64,000 nucleotides of DNA from contig JAKSPD010000002.1 of NCBI GenBank assembly GCA_024405115.1, forward strand, positions 83,684 to 147,683, given 5' to 3'. Shown here one piece after another: positions 59,984 to 64,000 of the stretch. Every line of letters starts with the position of its first letter. The stretch's first letter is position 1. Source of the stretch: Lachnospiraceae bacterium. GTDB taxonomy: Bacteria > Bacillota > Clostridia > Lachnospirales > Lachnospiraceae. Position numbers and translations under genes: made by a program. The notes beneath the pieces were generated by a model, which was not told the origin of the DNA, searched no databases, and saw only the letters and a list, made by a program, of their open reading frames with translations.

Positions 59984-59994
59984 TGTAATTTACA
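59984..59994. promoter_or_regulatory. Palindrome upstream of the Crp/Fnr gene
   Basis: TGTAA-T-TTACA, an 11-bp 5-1-5 inverted repeat between tRNA-Gly and the regulator's ATG. It is a plausible autoregulatory site; many Crp/Fnr sites are dyads with TGTGA or TTGAT-like arms. Confidence 0.3.
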
Positions 59995-60010
59995 CAAAAC
60001 CCTTTAATTA

Positions 60011-60081
60011 AGCGGGATACGGGAATCGAACCCGCCTCCCAAGCTTGGGAAGCTCGTGTACTACCGATGTACTAATCCCGC
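60011..60081 (-). tRNA. tRNA-Gly (CCC anticodon)
   Basis: Acceptor GCGGGAT / ATCCCGC with discriminator T, D arm GTACATCGGTAGTAC, anticodon stem CGAGC / GCTTG with loop TTCCCAA (CCC, reading GGG), T arm GCGGGTTCGATTCCCGT. CCA is not encoded. A near-consensus promoter lies just upstream. Confidence 0.94.
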
Positions 60082-60091
60082 CTGTGCCTGT

Positions 60092-60120
60092 ATTCTACCA
60101 CACAGGGTATTGTCTTTCAA
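60092..60120 (-). promoter_or_regulatory. Promoter of tRNA-Gly
   Basis: TTGAAA (60115-60120) and TAGAAT (60092-60097) with a 17-base spacer on the minus strand, 10 bases before the tRNA 5' end. The downstream Crp/Fnr gene may share the transcript, as no terminator separates them. Confidence 0.75.
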
Positions 60121-60161
60121 GTTTTATTTCCATTATGGTATTTGATTTATTATGTTATATT

Positions 60162-60190
60162 TTGATATTTCACAACCTTAATGTTGTAGT
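60162..60190 (+). promoter_or_regulatory. Candidate promoter/operator of the LysR gene
   Basis: TTGATA (60162-60167) and TGTAGT (60185-60190) with a 17-base spacer. An inverted repeat ACAAC-6-GTTGT (60172-60187) overlaps the spacer and -10, a plausible LysR-type autoregulatory site. Confidence 0.4.
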
Positions 60191-60231
60191 TTTTTTTCTT
60201 CTATGTTACTATTTCAATGGAGGGAATACTT

Positions 60232-61176
60232 ATGAATTTTCAAAACCTAGAATATTTTCTTGAAACGGCTAAAGCCCTGAACATAACAAAAGCTGCCGAA
60301 CAGCTGCACATTTCACAGCAGGCGCTTTCAAACCATATATTAAAACTTGAAGAGGAACTGGGCTGCAAACTATTTGACCGTCGTCGTGGTTTACAGCTTA
60401 CTTACAGTGGCAAACAGCTCTATAAAAGCGCTGAGCAGATTCTTGATATCAAGCATCAGGCCCTGACTGAAATTGATGATATCAATAAAAACATCCGTGG
60501 TGAACTTAGGATTGGCATCGGACATACCAGAGGACAGGCCATCCTTCCTATTGTACTTCCGGAGTACTCACGTTCCCATCCAATGGTAGAAATCACAGTA
60601 GTCGAGGGAAGTTCTGAAGAACTTGAGGACGGGCTTGACAAGGGTATCATAGACGTCGTGATAGGATATGCTCCATTCCTTCTTTCCACATGTGAAACCA
60701 TTGAATTGAGAAAAGAAAACATGTTCCTGCTGGTTCCGAAAAGCCTGTTGGAAGAACACTTTGGTAAGGAAGAATCAGAAAGGATCCTTTCACTCCACAG
60801 AAAATCTCCCGACATCACGCTGTTTAAGGACCTTCCCTTTGTGCTTCTTCGCGAAGGTGACCGTATCAGGACTCTGGTAGACAGGGAATTCTATCACAAA
60901 AACATGAGCCCCAGGATTGCCGTGGAAATAAGAAACATACAGACCGCATTTGCACTCTGCGCCGAAGGTATGGGACTGACCGTATGCCCGGAAATATACC
61001 TGAACAGCTTATACACCATACTGGGAAAGGATTCCTATATTCAGTCAAAGATAGAGGTACTTGATTTTTATGATAATCCCATGGAGGACACAATAGCTAT
61101 CGGTTACAACCGCGACCGGTATCTTAGCCGTGTTGCGGAAGACTTCATAAAGCTCACCAAAGAAAAAGTAAGATAA
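60232..61176 (+). CDS. LysR-family transcriptional regulator
   Basis: 314 residues from the ATG after GGAGGGAA. The winged helix (MNFQNLEYFLETAKALNITKAAEQLHISQQALSNH-like, residues 1-60) and effector domain (GELRIGIGHTRGQAILPIVL...) are complete. LysR proteins usually regulate a divergent gene, but here the divergent unit is tRNA-Gly, so its target is elsewhere or only itself. Co-inducer unknown. Confidence 0.9.
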   Translation: MNFQNLEYFLETAKALNITKAAEQLHISQQALSNHILKLEEELGCKLFDRRRGLQLTYSGKQLYKSAEQILDIKHQALTEIDDINKNIRGELRIGIGHTRGQAILPIVLPEYSRSHPMVEITVVEGSSEELEDGLDKGIIDVVIGYAPFLLSTCETIELRKENMFLLVPKSLLEEHFGKEESERILSLHRKSPDITLFKDLPFVLLREGDRIRTLVDREFYHKNMSPRIAVEIRNIQTAFALCAEGMGLTVCPEIYLNSLYTILGKDSYIQSKIEVLDFYDNPMEDTIAIGYNRDRYLSRVAEDFIKLTKEKVR

Positions 61177-61180
61177 TTAA

Positions 61181-61214
61181 GGGCGTGTGAAAAACATTTC
61201 ACACGCCCATTGTT
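61181..61214. terminator. Bidirectional terminator between LysR and the cell-wall repeat gene
   Basis: Twelve-base perfect stem GGGCGTGTGAAA / TTTCACACGCCC (61181-61192, 61197-61208) with a 4-base loop and ATTGTTTATT following. It lies between convergent genes. Confidence 0.85.
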
Positions 61215-62821
61215 TATTCTTTCCACGCTCCGTATGGAAGATTAGGATTACTGCCGTCATTCATGAAATAATCGGTTTTTCCATCATTGATGGTTCCGAT
61301 ACACATCCTGCACATACTGTCAAACCAGTACCAGCACCCGTCACTATCATGATACCATCCGGGCCCATCAGCAGCACCGTTGTTTTTGAAATGATACCAG
61401 TAACTGTCTATGTACTGCCATCCCTTAAGCTTTTCACCTGCCTCATCATAATAGTAAAGCCGGTTTCCTTCCCATGAGAATCCGCCCATTCCCATTGATT
61501 CTTCAAGCATTGTAAGGTCGTCAATCACTCCTGCGTCCGAGGTAAGAAGATATGATGACTTTTCGGAATTTGTAGCATAAACCTTAACAGATACAGTGCC
61601 CTCATACCTGCCCATATCAAGATACTCATATACATCCTCGAGCTTATTTGTATTTACATTCTTAGTTGCTTTCTGGGAATTATCAAGATAAAAAACAAGC
61701 TTGTAGCCGGAAGCTTTATCTGATTTTTTCCAGGTCAGTTCCATATTCTCATTGAAGCAGAATCCTATCGGTGTCGCAAGTTTCATTTTCGGCCTGTATG
61801 TGAACTTTACAGTACGCTCGGATGCTCCGCCTGAAACCTGAATGTTTGATGCCCCGTTGACATTGGCCTTTATTGTACCTGAGGAGAAAATGTATCCTGA
61901 TTTTGGCACGCACTTCAATGTCACTGAAACACTGGTGCCTGCCGTCCACTGTTCACGTGGTATGCTTAGCGCTTCATTAACTATGTCAAAACCCGAACCG
62001 GCTTTAAAGTTTGCTGTTATTACCTGTCCTGCCACTTTATTCTGCTCGGAAACAGAAATGCTGATGGAAGATAAAGTCCGGGCACTGCCTGATGAGGCAG
62101 ATGAAGAACTGCCGTGTGCATTCCCTGATGCCAATACGGGATTACCGTTTGCGTCAACATACTTTCCTTCTGCGTTTACCCAATACCCGTCAGGAGTCAC
62201 GGCATTTATGTACATTGCACCCGACTGGTCAAAGTAATACCAGTAACCGCTGATCACCTGCCATCCCGTCTGCATGATTGAATTAGAATCAAAATGATAA
62301 CGCTTTCCGCCGTCATCAAGCCATTCATTTTTGCAGGCAACGCCGCCTGTCTTATAAAAACGCCAGTTACCGTCAGGCCCCTTCATCCAGCCATACATCG
62401 CCGCCTGTCTTTCAGCTGCCTCGTCCTTAAGATACTTTTTGGCCTTGCTCACCATGGAACTGGTAACTTCCAGTCCCTCGGAACTTACCATGTACTCTTC
62501 TCCGCCTTTAGTAGGAAACACATCGAAGTAATACGTTCCGCTTCCTTTTTTAGCTATATATGAAGTGAAATCATTTGTTCCGGAAGAAGAACCGGAATAC
62601 CAGTCCTTTACCAGCTTGTGGCTGTTTCCATAGGTAAGGCGGACTTTGTAAGAGGTTTTTGCATCACATTTTTCCCAGCTTCCAAATATCCTTCCATCTT
62701 CAGCCTGGTCCTCCCACCAGCAATCATACATCTCATATTCGGAATACGCATAAGAAGTGATGGAAAACAATATAAGTGCAAACAGTGCCGAAACTAACAA
62801 TAAAGATCTTTTCTTTTTCAT
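61214..62821 (-). CDS. Secreted cell-wall-binding-repeat protein with Ig-like domain
   Basis: 535 residues. Signal MKKKRSLLLVSALFALILFSITSYA, then a ~100-residue beta domain, CW-binding repeats (GWMKGPDGNWRFYKTGG, GWQVISGYWYYFDQSGAMY), an Ig/fibronectin-like central part, and a second group of aromatic repeats near the C-terminus (GWQYIDSYWYHFKNNG, GWYHDSDGCWYWFDS). These repeats resemble choline-binding/CW_binding_1 units that attach proteins to teichoic acids. No catalytic domain is visible, so it may be structural or an adhesin. GGGAG precedes the ATG; it is monocistronic. Confidence 0.85.
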   Translation of the reverse strand: MKKKRSLLLVSALFALILFSITSYAYSEYEMYDCWWEDQAEDGRIFGSWEKCDAKTSYKVRLTYGNSHKLVKDWYSGSSSGTNDFTSYIAKKGSGTYYFDVFPTKGGEEYMVSSEGLEVTSSMVSKAKKYLKDEAAERQAAMYGWMKGPDGNWRFYKTGGVACKNEWLDDGGKRYHFDSNSIMQTGWQVISGYWYYFDQSGAMYINAVTPDGYWVNAEGKYVDANGNPVLASGNAHGSSSSASSGSARTLSSISISVSEQNKVAGQVITANFKAGSGFDIVNEALSIPREQWTAGTSVSVTLKCVPKSGYIFSSGTIKANVNGASNIQVSGGASERTVKFTYRPKMKLATPIGFCFNENMELTWKKSDKASGYKLVFYLDNSQKATKNVNTNKLEDVYEYLDMGRYEGTVSVKVYATNSEKSSYLLTSDAGVIDDLTMLEESMGMGGFSWEGNRLYYYDEAGEKLKGWQYIDSYWYHFKNNGAADGPGWYHDSDGCWYWFDSMCRMCIGTINDGKTDYFMNDGSNPNLPYGAWKE

Positions 62822-62870
62822 TTTTTCTCCCTGTCAATCATAAACCCTGAAAAAATACCCTTTCAAAACT

Positions 62871-62899
62871 AATATAATATAAAGCCATTTGTTTGACAA
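62871..62899 (-). promoter_or_regulatory. Promoter of the cell-wall-binding-repeat gene
   Basis: TTGTCA (62894-62899) and TATATT (62871-62876) with a 17-base spacer, 49 bases upstream of the ATG. Confidence 0.65.
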
Positions 62900-62936
62900 T
62901 AAAAAACAGCCTGAAACCAGATGGTTCCAAGCTGTG
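62900..62936 (-). terminator. Intrinsic terminator after rpsI
   Basis: Minus-strand stem ACAGC-TGGAACC / GGTTTCA-GCTGT (two one-base bulges or mismatches) with a 4-base loop, followed by TTTTTTATTG. It lies about 20 bases after the rpsI stop. Confidence 0.82.
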
Positions 62937-62954
62937 TATACTCTGAAGATGTAA

Positions 62955-63347
62955 TTATCTCTTTGAGAACTGGGGTGCCTTACGAGCCTTCTTGAGACCG
63001 TACTTCTTACGCTCTTTCATTCTTGAGTCTCTTGTAAGGAAACCTTCCTTCTTAAGGGTGGGACGGTTCTCAGCATCTTCCTCAAGAAGAGCTCTTGAGA
63101 TACCATGACGGATAGCACCTGCCTGTCCGCTCATTCCACCACCGCGTACGGTTATCATGATGTCGAACTTACCTTCGTTGCCTGTAGCTTCGAGGGGCTG
63201 ACGAACGATCATCTTTAATGTATCAAGTCCGAAGTAGTCATCGAGTGATCTGCCGTTAACGGTAATCTCGCCCTTACCAGGTGTCATGAATACTCTGGCG
63301 ATAGATTTTTTTCTGCGGCCTGTGCCGTAAAACTTTGTAGCTGCCAT
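62955..63347 (-). CDS. rpsI: 30S ribosomal protein S9
   Basis: 130 residues, the standard length, starting [19 protein letters not shown] and ending [13 protein letters not shown], the invariant S9 C-terminal tail that reaches the P-site tRNA. Central motif [19 protein letters not shown]. It lies 15 bases after rplM with GGAGG before the ATG. Confidence 0.98.
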   Translation of the reverse strand: MAATKFYGTGRRKKSIARVFMTPGKGEITVNGRSLDDYFGLDTLKMIVRQPLEATGNEGKFDIMITVRGGGMSGQAGAIRHGISRALLEEDAENRPTLKKEGFLTRDSRMKERKKYGLKKARKAPQFSKR

Positions 63348-63362
63348 TTATTTCTCCTCCGA

Positions 63363-63791
63363 TCAGAATTCAAGTTTCTCAGGCTTCTGTGCCTCATGCT
63401 TGTGCTCGGGTCCTGCATATACGAAGAGTTTCTTGTACATCTGGTTTCCGAGTGCTCCCTTGGGAAGCATTCCTCTTACTGCATGCTCAACAGCTTTGGT
63501 GGGGTGCTTCTCAAGCATCTCATTAAGTGTGAGAACCTTAACTCCGCTAACATAATCGGAATGGCTGAAGTAAGTCTTATCAGTTTTCTTCTTGCCTGTT
63601 ACAGCAAACTTCTCAGCGTTAACGATGATAACATAATCTCCACAATCCATAAAAGGAGTGAATGTGGGCTTGTTCTTTCCTCTGAGTACCATAGCCACTT
63701 CTGAAGCAAGGCGTCCCAGAGTCTTTCCTTCTGCATCTACGACATACCACTTTCTGTCGATTTCAGATGCCTTGGGCATATAACTTGTCAT
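63363..63791 (-). CDS. rplM: 50S ribosomal protein L13
   Basis: 142 residues starting [20 protein letters not shown] with [20 protein letters not shown] and [19 protein letters not shown], all standard L13 signatures. It leads the rplM-rpsI operon. CCGGAGG precedes the ATG at 6 bases. Confidence 0.98.
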   Translation of the reverse strand: MTSYMPKASEIDRKWYVVDAEGKTLGRLASEVAMVLRGKNKPTFTPFMDCGDYVIIVNAEKFAVTGKKKTDKTYFSHSDYVSGVKVLTLNEMLEKHPTKAVEHAVRGMLPKGALGNQMYKKLFVYAGPEHKHEAQKPEKLEF

Positions 63792-63888
63792 GTAAGACCT
63801 CCGGTAGATATTTGATTAATGTCTGATGCTTTACGCCGGGGCTAGTGGTTTTGGCATCGAAAAAAGGTTGCTGTCTCCATAAACAGCT
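63792..63888 (-). ncRNA. rplM leader RNA (candidate L13 autoregulatory leader)
   Basis: About 95 bases separate the predicted transcription start and the rplM ATG. The segment folds into GCTGT-loop-ACAGC near its 5' end and then GATGC-long loop-GCATC, ending with the ribosome site. Firmicute L13 leaders with a similar position and length bind L13. The consensus cannot be checked here. Confidence 0.45.
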
Positions 63889-63893
63889 CTTCA

Positions 63894-63922
63894 ATTATAG
63901 ACATACACCCTTTTTATGTCAA
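63894..63922 (-). promoter_or_regulatory. rplM-rpsI promoter
   Basis: TTGACA (63917-63922) and TATAAT (63894-63899) with a 17-base spacer on the minus strand, a full consensus promoter, as expected for a ribosomal operon. Confidence 0.9.
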
Positions 63923-63961
63923 GCAGAAAATTCACTTTTTTTAAAGACGTGAAGTGAAAAG

Positions 63962-64000
63962 TTTATTTCCACTTTGAAGGGGGCAAAGTGGATTTTAGTC
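63962..64000. terminator. Terminator-like hairpin at the window end
   Basis: Nine-base perfect stem TCCACTTTG / CAAAGTGGA (63968-63976, 63984-63992) with a 7-base loop. TTTTA follows on the plus strand and AATAAAC on the minus strand. It probably ends an upstream gene outside the window. Confidence 0.4.

Overview
This window looks like a chromosome segment from an anaerobic, low-to-moderate GC Firmicute, most likely a Lachnospiraceae relative (Butyrivibrio/Roseburia-like Clostridia). That is an inference from gene content and style: strong GGAGG ribosome sites, an Rnf complex in the order C-D-G-E-A-B, a bifurcating [FeFe] hydrogenase, NfnAB, a flavodiiron protein with rubredoxin, choline-binding-like cell-wall repeats, and no respiratory chain. 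Almost all genes are on the minus strand. No complete transposon, prophage or CRISPR array is visible.

Layout, left to right. 1-1.5 kb: nfnA and partial nfnB. 1.5-5.1 kb: folT-folC-5'-nucleotidase lipoprotein operon, then tRNA-Val. 5.3-9.9 kb: nnrD-serC-serA-DUF1015 operon (serine synthesis plus NAD(P)HX repair). 10-11.6 kb: repeat-bearing lipoprotein. 11.8-13.4 kb: pckA behind a promoter framed by a perfect inverted repeat. 13.5-18.7 kb: rnfCDGEAB. 18.9-22.6 kb: heterodimeric ABC exporter. 22.8-23.3 kb: tRNA-Arg, -His, -Gln, -Leu on the plus strand, followed by a decayed element (three TTGTAAT inverted repeats, a frameshifted gene piece and a partial copy of the tRNA-Leu 3' end). 23.9-28.3 kb: tandem P-II protein, DUF1538 membrane protein and ligA. 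28.4-31.7 kb: plus-strand alcohol dehydrogenase-like gene, GT2 glycosyltransferase and C-methyltransferase. 31.7-35.4 kb: GH2 glycosidase, M20 peptidase, miaA. 35.5 kb: a small unknown gene with a good promoter.

35.9-44.7 kb is one tightly overlapping nine-gene operon. It begins with a DRTGG protein, an ATPase-fold regulator, a sensory-type [FeFe]-hydrogenase-like protein, a second DRTGG protein and a PHP phosphoesterase, and continues into an oversized ThDP enzyme, an NAD-epimerase, a GltS-like transporter and a PlsC acyltransferase. 44.8-45.2 kb is a surface-protein remnant interrupted by an amber codon. 45.4-50.4 kb is the hnd (bifurcating hydrogenase) operon with its own ATPase-fold regulator gene.

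50.6-56.9 kb is an envelope operon (muramidase-like protein, PstS-like lipoprotein, polytopic membrane protein). 57-59.9 kb holds a flavodiiron protein, thioredoxin and a Crp/Fnr regulator, then tRNA-Gly. 60.2-62.8 kb: LysR regulator and a cell-wall-binding repeat protein. 62.9-63.8 kb: rpsI and rplM with a leader and near-consensus promoter.

Taken together, three electron-bifurcation or ferredoxin-coupled systems (Nfn, Rnf, Hnd) lie within 50 kb. They can interconvert reduced ferredoxin, NADH, NADPH, H2 and an ion gradient, and PEP carboxykinase, flavodiiron protein and thioredoxin fit the same strictly anaerobic, redox-balancing metabolism. The most unusual content is the sensory-hydrogenase operon, the tRNA-Leu element remnant, several cysteine-rich insertions in otherwise ordinary enzymes, and a set of promoter-centred palindromes.
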